Assembly: GCF_006337125.1 (NCBI RefSeq)
Contig: NZ_CP040887.1
Coordinates: 1,426,001 to 1,490,000, forward strand
Direction: 5' to 3'
Source of the DNA: Serinicoccus chungangensis
GTDB lineage: Bacteria; Actinomycetota; Actinomycetes; Actinomycetales; Dermatophilaceae
DNA: 64,000 nt
Part shown: positions 20,187 to 28,723 of the stretch, in pieces
Layout: each line of letters begins with the position of its first letter
Numbering within the stretch: the first letter of the stretch is position 1
Made by a program: the position numbers and the translations under genes
The notes under the pieces: model-generated
Databases searched by the model: none
Told to the model about the DNA's origin: nothing
Seen by the model: the letters and a program-made list of their open reading frames with translations, nothing else

Positions 20187-22171
20187 TGGGTCGCCAGCTG
20201 CTCGTCCGGGTGCTCGTGGTGCTGACCCTGGTGCTGGGCACCTCCTACGTCGGCTGGCGCTGGTTGTTCTCGGTGCGGTGGGAGAACTGGTGGATCGCGG
20301 TGCCCCTGGTCATGGCCGAGACCTACGCCCTCATCGACTCCTACCTCTTCGGCCTCACCGTGTGGCGGATGAAGCGGCGCGGCGAGGCCCCCGATCCTCC
20401 CGAGGACGCCACCGTCGACGTGCTCATCACCACCTACAACGAGCCGGTGGAGATGGTGGTCGCCACCGCCCGGGCCGCCGTGGACATCCGGCACCCGCAC
20501 CAGACCTGGATCCTCGACGACGGAGACCGCCCGGACATGCGGCAGGCGGCTGAGCGGCTGGGGGTGGGCTACCTCACCCGCACCCAGGACTGGGCCGACC
20601 GGCCTCGGCACGCGAAGGCGGGCAACCTCAACAACGCGCTCTTCCTCACCGAGGGCGAGTTCCTGCTGATCCTGGACGCCGACCAGATCCCCGCGCCGGA
20701 GATCCTGGACCGCACCCTCGGCTGGTTCCGCGACCCCGAGGTCGCCCTCGTGCAGACCCCGCAGTGGTTCAGCAACGTCACCGACTCCGACCCCCTGGGC
20801 AGCCAGGCGCCGCTGTTCTACGGCCCGATCCAGCAGGGCAAGGACGGCTGGAACGCCGCCTTCTTCTGCGGCTCCAACGCGGTCCTGCGGCGGGACGCCC
20901 TCATGCAGCTCGGCATCGTCGGGTATGTCCGTGAGGTCGAGGACGGCGTGCGCGACGCCCTCGGTGCCTCGCGCAGGATCCTCGCCCGGGCCGCTCGCTC
21001 GGCTCGCGAGCACGGGCCGGCTGCGGTCTCGGCGGTGGAGGAGCTGCGCGCCGCGGCCCAGCAGGCGATGGCTGCGCTGCGGCGCGGCGAACCGGTGGGG
21101 GACGTCACCTACGGCTTCCAGAGCGCCGCGGACCGCGCGGCCCGCGGGCTGGTCGAGAGCGACCTCGAGCAGATCCGGGCCGACCTGGCCGAGCTGCCCC
21201 CCGCCATCGACGTGGACGAGGAGACGGGGGTGCTGCTCGTCGACGACGAGGCACTGACCCTGCTCAGCGAGCGCGAGCTCTCGCCGTTGGCCGCGATCGA
21301 GTCGGTGCGTCAGCTGCTGCGGTCGGTCGACGTGGACCGCGCCGACGAGGCGCAGCCGATGATGCCGATGGCCACCGTCTCGGTGACCGAGGACATGGCC
21401 ACGTGCATGCGGCTGCACTCCCAGGGGTGGCGATCGGTCTACCACCACGAGATCCTCGCCACCGGGCTGGCTCCGGAGGACCTCGGCACGATGCTCCAGC
21501 AGCGGTTGCGCTGGGCCCAGGGGACCCTGCAGGTCCTGCTCCGGGAGAACCCGCTCGTGCAGAAGGGGCTGTCCGCCGGGCAGCGCCTCATGTACTTCGC
21601 CACCATGTGGAGCTACCTCTCCGGGTTCGCCGCCGTGGTGTTCCTGGCCGCGCCCGTCTTCTACCTCGTCTTCGGGGTGCTCCCGGTCCACGCATACGGC
21701 CTGGACTTCGTCATGCGCTTCATCCCCTACTTCGTGGCCAACCAGATCCTCTTCCTGGTGGTGGGCTACGGCGTGAAGACCTGGCGCGGCCACCAGTACA
21801 GCCTGGCCCTCTTCCCGCTGTGGATCCGCGCCTGCGTCACGGCCGCGGCCAACGTCTTCGGCAGGCGCCCGCTCGGCTTCGTCGTGACCCCCAAGACCCG
21901 TCGACAAGGTCCCCGTCCCTTCCCCTTCCGACTCGTCTGGCCCCAGCTGCTGGCCTGCGTCGTGCTGGTGGTGGCGGTCGTGGCCGGTATCGTCCGGCTC
22001 TGGACCGGTGCGGCCAGCAGTGAGATCGGCACCGGTGTGAACGTCCTCTGGGTGGCCTACGACCTGCTCATCATCAGCGTCATCTTCGAAGCAGCCCTGT
22101 ATCGTCCCGCCGGCGACACCGACCAGGACCACCAGGACTCGTCCACCAACAGCAAGGAGCAGATCGCGTGA
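20186..22171 (+). CDS. Cellulose-synthase-like family 2 glycosyltransferase
   Basis: 661-residue processive GT2 membrane enzyme. Two N-terminal membrane segments precede the catalytic domain, with VLITTYNEPVEMV, LDDGDRPDM, ILDADQIP (about 165) and FCGSNAVLRRDAL. The TED motif (SVTEDMAT, about 402) and QRLRW (about 440) are present, followed by at least five membrane segments. Between the GSNAV block and TED lies an insertion of about 145 residues, helical and charged, not found in standard BcsA. The ATG overlaps the phosphatase stop. It probably makes and exports a beta-glycan; the product is unknown because no BcsB or PilZ partner is present. Confidence 0.88.
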   Translation: MGRQLLVRVLVVLTLVLGTSYVGWRWLFSVRWENWWIAVPLVMAETYALIDSYLFGLTVWRMKRRGEAPDPPEDATVDVLITTYNEPVEMVVATARAAVDIRHPHQTWILDDGDRPDMRQAAERLGVGYLTRTQDWADRPRHAKAGNLNNALFLTEGEFLLILDADQIPAPEILDRTLGWFRDPEVALVQTPQWFSNVTDSDPLGSQAPLFYGPIQQGKDGWNAAFFCGSNAVLRRDALMQLGIVGYVREVEDGVRDALGASRRILARAARSAREHGPAAVSAVEELRAAAQQAMAALRRGEPVGDVTYGFQSAADRAARGLVESDLEQIRADLAELPPAIDVDEETGVLLVDDEALTLLSERELSPLAAIESVRQLLRSVDVDRADEAQPMMPMATVSVTEDMATCMRLHSQGWRSVYHHEILATGLAPEDLGTMLQQRLRWAQGTLQVLLRENPLVQKGLSAGQRLMYFATMWSYLSGFAAVVFLAAPVFYLVFGVLPVHAYGLDFVMRFIPYFVANQILFLVVGYGVKTWRGHQYSLALFPLWIRACVTAAANVFGRRPLGFVVTPKTRRQGPRPFPFRLVWPQLLACVVLVVAVVAGIVRLWTGAASSEIGTGVNVLWVAYDLLIISVIFEAALYRPAGDTDQDHQDSSTNSKEQIA

Positions 22172-22503
22172 CCACCATCGAGGTTCGGACCGAGGGCCGG
22201 CGTGCCGTGGTGACCGGACCCACCCGGCTCAACATGACCGCGGCACCGCAGATGCGCGAGATGCTGGCGAAGGCCGTGGCCGACGGGTCGCCGCAGATCG
22301 TCGTCGACCTCGGCAAGACCACCTTCGTGGACTCCTCCGGACTGGGCGCCCTGGTCGGAGGTCTCAAGGCAGCCCGGCAGGCCGGCGGCGACCTGCGCCT
22401 GGCCCAGGTCGGCGACCAGGTCCTGCAGGTCCTGACGCTCACCAGCCTCAACCGGGTGCTGCGTCCCTTCCCGACGGTGGAGGACGCCAGCCGTGAGTGG
22501 TGA
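22168..22503 (+). CDS. STAS anti-sigma-factor antagonist-like protein
   Basis: 111-residue STAS protein. The phosphorylatable serine lies in FVDSSGLGALVGGLKAAR (about residues 51-68), where the DSSGL block is the family hallmark. In partner switching it is phosphorylated by an RsbW-like kinase and dephosphorylated by a PP2C enzyme, both encoded in this operon. The GTG start overlaps the glycosyltransferase stop by 4 bp, and its end overlaps the kinase start by 11 bp. Confidence 0.92.
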   Translation: MTTIEVRTEGRRAVVTGPTRLNMTAAPQMREMLAKAVADGSPQIVVDLGKTTFVDSSGLGALVGGLKAARQAGGDLRLAQVGDQVLQVLTLTSLNRVLRPFPTVEDASREW

Positions 22504-22933
22504 CTACACGCTCGAGGGTCTGTCCGTCCCGGAGAGCCTGGACCGGCTGCACGACCTGCTGCAGCAGGTCGCCGAGGAGCACCCGGCCGTCGCGCCCACC
22601 GACATCATGCTGTTCGAGACCGCCGTCATCGAGATCGCCGGCAACGTCGTCGAGCACGGCCGACCGCACGGCACCGTCGCCTGGTCCTTCAACCTCGCGG
22701 TGCTGCCGGAGCGGCTGGCTGCCGTCCTCTCCGACGACGGGCAGGAGTACGCCCTCGAGGAGGAGCAGCTGGCCGACGGCCGGTGGGCGATGCCGGAGGA
22801 CGCCTTCGCCGAGGGGGGCCGTGGGCTGGCGCTGGCGTCGGTGGCCCTGGACGAACTCGACTACAGCCGCAGCGGCGGCATCAACTCCTGGACCATGGTG
22901 CGCCACCGCCGCGAGGACTCCGCCACGGGCTGA
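22493..22933 (+). CDS. RsbW/SpoIIAB-like ATP-binding serine kinase
   Basis: 146-residue GHKL-fold protein. The N-box is FETAVIEIAGNVVEHG (about 42-57), followed by a degenerate DDGQEYAL G1 region and EGGRGLALASVALDELDY as the G2 lid. This is the anti-sigma-factor kinase of a partner-switching set. No sigma factor is encoded in the operon, so the target may be a distant sigma factor or the glycosyltransferase itself. Confidence 0.9.
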   Translation: MSGDYTLEGLSVPESLDRLHDLLQQVAEEHPAVAPTDIMLFETAVIEIAGNVVEHGRPHGTVAWSFNLAVLPERLAAVLSDDGQEYALEEEQLADGRWAMPEDAFAEGGRGLALASVALDELDYSRSGGINSWTMVRHRREDSATG

Positions 22934-22971
22934 CCGCCCGTGCGGTGGGGCACCGACGCGCGTCCGGTGCG

Positions 22972-23859
22972 TCACAGGGCGCGGGTCAGCGCCTCGGCGA
23001 GGAGCGCCTCGCCGTCGGCCTCGACGCCCCGGCTGGTGAACCACGCGGCGACGTTGTCGCAGTCGCGGTGCAGCAGCGCCGGACCCTGGGGGTTCGCCAC
23101 GACATCCACGACCTGGGGGAGGTCGATGACGGTCACCGTCTCGTGGTGCACGAGGAGGTTGTAGGCCGACAGGTCGCCGTGGGCCCAGCCCTGCTCGGCG
23201 AGCTGCAGCACGATCGTGCGGACCTGCTCCCACAGGTGCCCGAGCAGGGGACCGTCGGCCTGCGCCTGGGCCAGCCGGGGAGCGGCCAGACCCATCGGCT
23301 CACCGACGAACTCCATGAGCAGCTCGGTCCCCGCCAGCGAGACGGGATAGGGCACCGGTATGCCGTGCTCCCAGGCCCGGCACATCGCCTGCCACTCGGC
23401 CTCCGCCCAGCGGACCGCCGCGACCTGCCGGCCGTAGCGGCTGCCCCGGGCGAGGGCGCGCTGGTCGCGCGACCGGCGCACGCCGCGGCCCTCGGCATAC
23501 ACCGCGCTGCGGTGGAAGGTGCGGTGGTCGGTGTCGCGGTACCGCTTGGCGGCCAGGAGGCACGCCACGTCGGTGGTGTCGAGCGCGCTGGTCTTGACCT
23601 CGGTGGTGGTGGTGGTGGTGGCGCGCTCGAGCAGGAAGACGTCGGCCTCCTTGCCGGTCTTGAGGACCCCGAGCTCGGTGTCGACGGCGCCGGAGTCCTG
23701 GACGACCCAGGCGGGGACGGGGGCGGGGCCGCGGTGACCCGCCTCGACGTCCCAGTAGGTCGTCAGCCGCTGGCCGTCACCGAGGTGATCGAGGGCCTCG
23801 AGCGGGGTGTAGTCGAAGGTGAAGAACGGGTCGAGATCGCCCGTGGAGGAAGAGTGCAC
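22972..23859 (-). CDS. RIO-type atypical protein kinase
   Basis: 295-residue bacterial RIO kinase. Phosphate-loop-like sequence VLKTGKEADVFLLER is followed by a run of six Thr residues encoded by a GGT/ACC triplet repeat (23602-23619), then LAAKRYR with the ATP-binding Lys. The catalytic loop is WAHGDLSAYNLLVH and the metal-binding Asp is in VIDLPQVVD. The GTG at 23859 is chosen because AGGAG lies 5 bases upstream and no ATG exists between it and sequence of non-coding character. Substrate unknown. Convergent with the partner-switch operon. Confidence 0.86.
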   Translation of the reverse strand: MHSSSTGDLDPFFTFDYTPLEALDHLGDGQRLTTYWDVEAGHRGPAPVPAWVVQDSGAVDTELGVLKTGKEADVFLLERATTTTTTEVKTSALDTTDVACLLAAKRYRDTDHRTFHRSAVYAEGRGVRRSRDQRALARGSRYGRQVAAVRWAEAEWQAMCRAWEHGIPVPYPVSLAGTELLMEFVGEPMGLAAPRLAQAQADGPLLGHLWEQVRTIVLQLAEQGWAHGDLSAYNLLVHHETVTVIDLPQVVDVVANPQGPALLHRDCDNVAAWFTSRGVEADGEALLAEALTRAL

Positions 23860-24049
23860 TGGTGCTCCTGGTACGAGGGATGAGGGAGGGGGTGGCGGTC
23901 GTCGAGCGGGCCATGGTCGTCCCTCCTTCCTCGTCCGGGAGCACGACAGGTGTCGTCGCGCGTCACCGGCAGCATCCCGCTGCCGCGGGCCCTCCGGCAA
24001 CAGGTTTTCCCGACTTGACCTCGACGGGTGGGCGGGTGAGCCTGGGCGG

Positions 24050-24370
24050 ATGTATCTCATCGTCGTGAAGTTCCCCGTCAAGGCCGAGTCCGCGGCCCAG
24101 TGGCCGCAGATCGTCTCCGACTACACCGCCGCCGTGCGGTCCGAGGAGGGCAACCTCTTCTTCGAGTGGTCGCGCAGCCTGGAGGACCCCCACGAGTTCG
24201 TCCTCGTCGAGGGCTTCACCGACGACGGGGCCGCGGCCCACGTCGAGAGCCCGCACTTCACCGAGGGCATCGAGGCCATGCGGCCGCACCTCACCGCGAC
24301 GCCGCGGATCCTCTCGCGTCAGGTCGAGGGCGAGGGCTGGGACGCGATGGGCGAGCTGCAGATCGACTGA
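24050..24370 (+). CDS. ABM-domain putative quinol monooxygenase (copy 2)
   Basis: 106 residues, the same length as the protein at 6681-7001 and very similar throughout (MYLIVVKFPVKAES, SLEDPHEFVLVEGFTDDGA, HVESPHFTEGIEAMRPHL, same final MGELQID). It belongs to the ABM/YgiN-like family. TTGACC lies 30 bases before the ATG and no Shine-Dalgarno is visible, as in copy 1. It is divergent from the RIO kinase and convergent with nhaC. The two copies share coding and spacing but have unrelated neighbours. Confidence 0.85.
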   Translation: MYLIVVKFPVKAESAAQWPQIVSDYTAAVRSEEGNLFFEWSRSLEDPHEFVLVEGFTDDGAAAHVESPHFTEGIEAMRPHLTATPRILSRQVEGEGWDAMGELQID

Positions 24371-24391
24371 GCGGGTCCGGCCGCCCGGCGC

Positions 24392-26029
24392 TCAGGCCCC
24401 GGCGCGGCTCGCCTGGTCCTCGTCCGGGATCTCGTCCTCGAGCCGCTGCAGCACGGTCTTGCCCAGGAGGGTGAAGGCGATGACGCCCACGAGGAGGACG
24501 CCGAAGCCGATCCAGCCGCTGCCCGTCGCGGCGAAGGCGACGTAGCCCAGCAGCGCGATGACGGCGCCGGAGATGGCATATGGCAGCTGCGTCGTGACGT
24601 GGGTGATGACGTTGCAGCTGGCGCCGGTGCTGGACAGGATCGTCGTGTCGCTGATGGGCGAGCAGTGGTCGCCCCAGACGGCACCGGCGAGCACCGCGCC
24701 GAAGGCGGCCAGCAGGAGCTCGTCGCCGCCGCTGACGTTGACCATGATGTCGCCGGCGATCGGCAGCAGGATGCCGAAGGAGCCCCAGGAGGTGCCGGTC
24801 GAGAAGGCCATGGCTCCGGCCAGGACGAACATGACGGGCACCAGCCACTGGGGCGCCATGTCCGCGCTCTCGACGAGGCCGCCGAGGTACTCCCCGGTGC
24901 CCAGCTCGCTGATGAGTCCGCCGAGGACCCACGCCAGCAGCAGGATGTAGACCGCCGGGAGCATCGACTGCAGACCGCTGACGATCCCGCGCCCCAGGAT
25001 GCTCGGCGAGAACTTGGGGTTGGAGGTGGTGTAGCGGACGTAGTAGTAGAACGCCGAGAGCAGCCCCAGCACGGCGCCGTAGATGAGGGCCTGGGTGACG
25101 TCGGTCGAGGCCATGATGTCCAGGACACCGACCCCGCTGCCGGCCTCGTAGTCCTCGGCGGTGACGGTGCCGCGGTAGCCGGTCCAGACGATGCCGCCCA
25201 GGACCCCGACGACGAGCAGCAGGAAGGGGATGACGAGGGCCCGCTTGTGCCCCGGCGAGTGCACGGGCAGGTCCTCGGCGATCTCCCCGGGGATCTCCTC
25301 GCTGGCGTCGTAGGTCTCGCCCTCGGTGATGGCCCGGCGCTCCTGGCCGCGCATGGGGCCGAAGTCGATGCCGAAGACCACGACGACCCAGACCAGGAGC
25401 ACCGCCGTGATGGCGTAGTAGTTCATCCCGGCGGCCCCGACGAAGGCGCCGACGTCGCTGACCGTGAGCGCCGAGGCCGCGACGAGGGGGGCCATGATGC
25501 CGATGATGCTGGCGCCCCAGCTGGAGAAGGGCACGAGCACGGCGACCGGCGCCGAGGTCGAGTCGATGAGGTAGGCGAGCTTGGCCCGCGCGACGTGGTG
25601 CCGGTCGGTCACCGGGCGGGCCACCTGACCGACGGCCAGGGCGTTGAAGTAGTCGTCGATGAAGATGGCGATGCCCAGGGCGGCCGCCAGCGACTGGGCG
25701 CCGCGGCGGGTGCGGATGCGTTCGATGGCCCAGTCGGAGAAGGCCTGGCTGCCGCCGGACATGAGGATGAGCGAGGCGATGACGCCCAGCGCCAGGGTGA
25801 AGAGCAGGATGTAGACGTAGTAGGTGTTGACCGCGCCCTCCTCCCAGAAGATGCCGGCGAAGCCGGTCCCGACGAGGCGCAGGGTCTCCAGCGGGTTGAA
25901 GTCGGCGATGAGCAGCGCGCTGGCCAGGACGCCTGCGCCCAGGCTCAGCAGGACCTTCTTGGTCGCGATGACCAGCGCGATCGCGATGATCGGCGGCAGG
26001 AGGGTCAGGATCGGCAGGTCCTCGGTCAT
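24392..26029 (-). CDS. NhaC-family Na+/H+ antiporter
   Basis: 545-residue polytopic membrane protein with about 12 hydrophobic segments. Family features are FIDDYFNALAVGQVARPVTD in the first half and GAVWGDHCSPISDTTILSSTGASCNV in the second, the latter being the signature of NhaC-type antiporters. A hydrophilic loop of about 40 residues (RRAITEGETYDASEE...) separates the two halves. GGAGG lies 6 bases before the ATG. It would exchange Na+ (or another cation or an organic ion) for protons; related proteins move malate/lactate, so substrate specificity is open. Confidence 0.9.
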   Translation of the reverse strand: MTEDLPILTLLPPIIAIALVIATKKVLLSLGAGVLASALLIADFNPLETLRLVGTGFAGIFWEEGAVNTYYVYILLFTLALGVIASLILMSGGSQAFSDWAIERIRTRRGAQSLAAALGIAIFIDDYFNALAVGQVARPVTDRHHVARAKLAYLIDSTSAPVAVLVPFSSWGASIIGIMAPLVAASALTVSDVGAFVGAAGMNYYAITAVLLVWVVVVFGIDFGPMRGQERRAITEGETYDASEEIPGEIAEDLPVHSPGHKRALVIPFLLLVVGVLGGIVWTGYRGTVTAEDYEAGSGVGVLDIMASTDVTQALIYGAVLGLLSAFYYYVRYTTSNPKFSPSILGRGIVSGLQSMLPAVYILLLAWVLGGLISELGTGEYLGGLVESADMAPQWLVPVMFVLAGAMAFSTGTSWGSFGILLPIAGDIMVNVSGGDELLLAAFGAVLAGAVWGDHCSPISDTTILSSTGASCNVITHVTTQLPYAISGAVIALLGYVAFAATGSGWIGFGVLLVGVIAFTLLGKTVLQRLEDEIPDEDQASRAGA

Positions 26030-26161
26030 GGTGCCTCCTCGGCGGCGGTGGTGATCAGGGTAGACCCGACGGGCCTCGACGTGTCGATGCACGCGCGGTG
26101 TCGCGACGACGACGAGGACGGCGGCGCCACGGCGTGGCGCGAGGCATGACAGGCTGGTGAC

Positions 26162-26947
26162 GTGACGACGACCCTGGGCACCGACCGCATCCTGCGCCTC
26201 CTGCAGGAGGTGGCCGACGAGGTGATCACCCCGCGCTTCCGGTCCCTGGACGAGGACGAGATCTCCTCCAAGTCCCACCCCGGTGACCTGGTCACCGTCG
26301 CCGACCGTGAGGCGGAGGTGATCATCACGCGGGAGCTGGCCGCGGCATACCCGCAGGCGGTCATCCTGGGCGAGGAGGCCTTCGCCGACGACGCGAGCAG
26401 CATGGCGGCCTTCCGGCGCGCCGAGCACGCCTTCACCGTCGACCCCGTCGACGGCACCCGCAACTTCGTGCACGGCTCGCCCGACCACGCCGTCATGGTC
26501 GCCGAGACCCGGGGCGGGCGGGCCGTGCGGGCCTGGATCTGGCAGCCGCAGCACCAGCTCGCCTACGTGGCGGAGGTCGGTGCCGGCGCCACCCGCAACG
26601 GGGACGCCCTGGCGATGCTCGCCCCCGGCTCCGACCCCGCGGGGTGGCGCGTCCGGACGTCGGCGCGTCGTCGGGTCGGGGAGCAGGTCGGCGCGATGCC
26701 GCCGCTCGAGCTGAGCTGGGTGAGCTGCGGGATCGACTACCCCAAGCTCGCCGAGGGGGAGTGCGAGGCCCTGCTCTACCAGGGCACCCGGCCGTGGGAC
26801 CACGTCCCCGGGTCGTTGCTCGTGGGTGAGCTCGGCGGCGCGGTCGGCACCGACGAGGGCGAGCCCTACGGCCCCCGCAGCGAGCCGCGCCGCATCCTCG
26901 CGACGGCGGGGCCCGAGGTCTACGAGGGGCTGCGCCGCGAGCTCTGA
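26162..26947 (+). CDS. Inositol-monophosphatase-family phosphatase
   Basis: 261-residue Mg-dependent sugar-phosphatase of the IMPase/SuhB family. Metal ligands are seen in DLVTVADREAE, LGEEAF, and VDPVDGTRNFVHG, the diagnostic WVDPLDGTxNF-type motif; the final Asp is in RPWDHVPGSLLV. Likely substrates are inositol, histidinol or sugar phosphates. It is divergent from nhaC, with a 132-bp intergenic region, and its 3' end overlaps the DUF2304 gene on the other strand by 28 bp. Confidence 0.88.
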   Translation: MTTTLGTDRILRLLQEVADEVITPRFRSLDEDEISSKSHPGDLVTVADREAEVIITRELAAAYPQAVILGEEAFADDASSMAAFRRAEHAFTVDPVDGTRNFVHGSPDHAVMVAETRGGRAVRAWIWQPQHQLAYVAEVGAGATRNGDALAMLAPGSDPAGWRVRTSARRRVGEQVGAMPPLELSWVSCGIDYPKLAEGECEALLYQGTRPWDHVPGSLLVGELGGAVGTDEGEPYGPRSEPRRILATAGPEVYEGLRREL

Positions 26948-27336
26948 CCCGGCGACGCGTCCGGGCCGTCGGGCTCGGGGGTGTCGTGCTCGGTGGTGTC
27001 GTGCACGGCGGCGCGCAGGGCCAGCTCCCGGGCCAGCGTGGTGACCTGCTGCTCGAGCTCGCGCATCCGGCGGTAGGACGCCGCGACGTAGCCGAGGAAG
27101 ACCACGGTGAGGCCGTAGAGCAGCAGGTCGGCGCCACGACCCACGCCGAGCAGCTGGGCGACCTGGGTCATGACGCGTGGGAAGAGGATGGCGGTCGCCG
27201 CCAGGACGACGAAGCCGACCAGCAGCAGCCGGCGCACGGCCTGGTGCCGGACCCCGGCGGTGGACCGGGTGAGCATCGCGGTGACCACGACGACGCTCAG
27301 CAGCAGGACGACCTTGATGAGGGGTTGGTCGAGCAC
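26920..27336 (-). CDS. DUF2304 small membrane protein
   Basis: 138 residues with three membrane segments (about 6-24, 37-55, 68-86) followed by a coiled-coil-prone helix RMRELEQQVTTLARELAL and a polar tail. This matches DUF2304 proteins, which are usually encoded beside polyprenol-phosphate-type glycosyltransferases, as here (the GT2 gene lies 51 bp upstream). The GTG at 27336 is supported by GGAGG 8 bases upstream. It is probably a membrane partner of that enzyme. Confidence 0.8.
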   Translation of the reverse strand: MLDQPLIKVVLLLSVVVVTAMLTRSTAGVRHQAVRRLLLVGFVVLAATAILFPRVMTQVAQLLGVGRGADLLLYGLTVVFLGYVAASYRRMRELEQQVTTLARELALRAAVHDTTEHDTPEPDGPDASPGQSSRRSPS

Positions 27337-27387
27337 GTCAGCGCCTCCGCTCGGGGGTGGTGGCCGTGGGGGTCGCAGGCATGGGGC

Positions 27388-28071
27388 TCACTTGAGGATG
27401 GTGTCGACGAGGATGTTGACCGAGTTCATGAGGGACTGGCCCTTGGCCCGGCTGTAGTCGGTGTAGAGCACGTGCACCGGGTGCTCGGCCCACGGCAGCC
27501 CCGTGCGGCCCAGCTGCAGGACGATCTCGGTCGCGTGCGCCATGCGGTTCTGCCGCAGGTCCAGGCGGGCCGCGGCGTCCCGGCGGATGACCCGCAGGCC
27601 GTTGTGCGCGTCGGTGAGCTTCATCCCGGTCTGCTGGTTGGTCAGCCAGACGGCCGCCTTGAGGACGAGCTTCTTGACCAGCCCGGGGCGGGTGCGCCGG
27701 TCGAGGAAGCGGGAGCCGAAGACGACCGCCAGGTGCTCGTCCCTGGCCCGCTGCACCATCTCCGCGGCGTCCTGGGGCCGGTGCTGGCCGTCGGCGTCGA
27801 AGGTGACGAGGTATGCCGCGTCCGTCGCCTGGAGCACGTAGCGCATCCCGGTCTGCAGCGCCGCCCCCTGTCCCAGGTTGAACGGGTGCTGCACGACGAC
27901 CGCTCCGGCCGCCCTCGCCCGGTCGGCCGAGTCGTCCCGGGAGGCGTCGTCGACGCACACCACGTGCGGGAAGACGGCGCGTGCCTCGCGCAGGACCTCC
28001 TCGACGACCCGGCCCTCCTCGTAGAGGGGGATCACCAGCCAGGCGTCCTCCTGCACGGGCGTTAGAGTCAT
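27388..28071 (-). CDS. Family 2 glycosyltransferase (DPM1/polyprenyl-phosphate type)
   Basis: 227-residue cytoplasmic-face GT2. It opens WLVIPLYEEGRVVEEVLRE, with VVCVDDASRDDSA (nucleotide binding), FNLGQGAALQTGMRY and VTFDADGQHRP (DxD), the canonical dolichyl-phosphate-mannose-synthase-like set. It probably loads a sugar onto polyprenyl phosphate. The start ATG is 37 bp from the divergent acetyltransferase gene, so one short region drives both sides of the polysaccharide locus. Confidence 0.9.
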   Translation of the reverse strand: MTLTPVQEDAWLVIPLYEEGRVVEEVLREARAVFPHVVCVDDASRDDSADRARAAGAVVVQHPFNLGQGAALQTGMRYVLQATDAAYLVTFDADGQHRPQDAAEMVQRARDEHLAVVFGSRFLDRRTRPGLVKKLVLKAAVWLTNQQTGMKLTDAHNGLRVIRRDAAARLDLRQNRMAHATEIVLQLGRTGLPWAEHPVHVLYTDYSRAKGQSLMNSVNILVDTILK

Positions 28072-28108
28072 GGGTGCATTGTCCCTCACCACCCCTGATG
28101 GGAGTCCC

Positions 28109-28723
28109 GTGACGACACGCATCGTCGACAGTGCCGACGTCGCGCCGAGCGCGAGCATCGGCGAGGGCACCTCGGTCTGGCACCTCGCGCAGGTGCGCGA
28201 GGACGCCGTGCTGGGTGCCGGCTGCGTCATCGGCCGCGGTGCCTACGTCGGCACCGGCGTGCGGATGGGCGACCACTGCAAGGTCCAGAACTACGCCCTG
28301 GTCTACGAGCCCGCCGAGCTCGGCCGCGGCGTCTTCATCGGTCCGGCCGCCGTCCTCACCAACGACACCTTCCCCCGGGCGGTCAACCCCGACGGGTCCC
28401 TCAAGGCGGCCGAAGACTGGGATCAGGTGGGGGTCAGCATCGGCGAGGGAGCCTCGGTCGGGGCGCGGGCCGTGTGCGTCGCACCGGTGCGGGTCGGCGC
28501 CTGGGCCACCGTGGCCGCGGGCGCCGTGGTCACCAAGGACGTCCCGGACCACGCCCTCGTCGTGGGCGTCCCCGCCCGCCAGGTCGGCTGGGTCGGGCAC
28601 GCCGGCCGCCCGCTGGAGCCGACCGGGGACCCGGGCGAGTGGCGCTGCCCGCAGACGCGCGAGACATACCGAGAGAGCGACGGCGGACTGCGCCGCGCCG
28701 AGCCCGACGGAGGACAGTCATGA
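28109..28723 (+). CDS. Hexapeptide N-acetyltransferase (WbpD/WlbB-like)
   Basis: 204-residue left-handed beta-helix acyltransferase, with successive hexapeptide turns such as ASIGEGTSVWHLAQVREDAVLG and VGVSIGEGASVGARAVCVAPV, plus the HCKVQNYALVYEPAELG and TNDTFPRAV segments typical of WbpD/WlbB enzymes, which acetylate the 3-amino group of a UDP-amino-sugar. GTG 28109 is chosen with GGGAG 4 bases upstream; an ATG at 28070 in frame is the alternative. Its stop overlaps the aminotransferase start. Confidence 0.88.
   Translation: MTTRIVDSADVAPSASIGEGTSVWHLAQVREDAVLGAGCVIGRGAYVGTGVRMGDHCKVQNYALVYEPAELGRGVFIGPAAVLTNDTFPRAVNPDGSLKAAEDWDQVGVSIGEGASVGARAVCVAPVRVGAWATVAAGAVVTKDVPDHALVVGVPARQVGWVGHAGRPLEPTGDPGEWRCPQTRETYRESDGGLRRAEPDGGQS

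Noticed and set aside
22950..22970. Hairpin GCACCG/CGGTGC between the RsbW-like and RIO kinase genes as a terminator
   Set aside because: The 6-bp stem with no U-run is too weak to separate from chance in this base composition.
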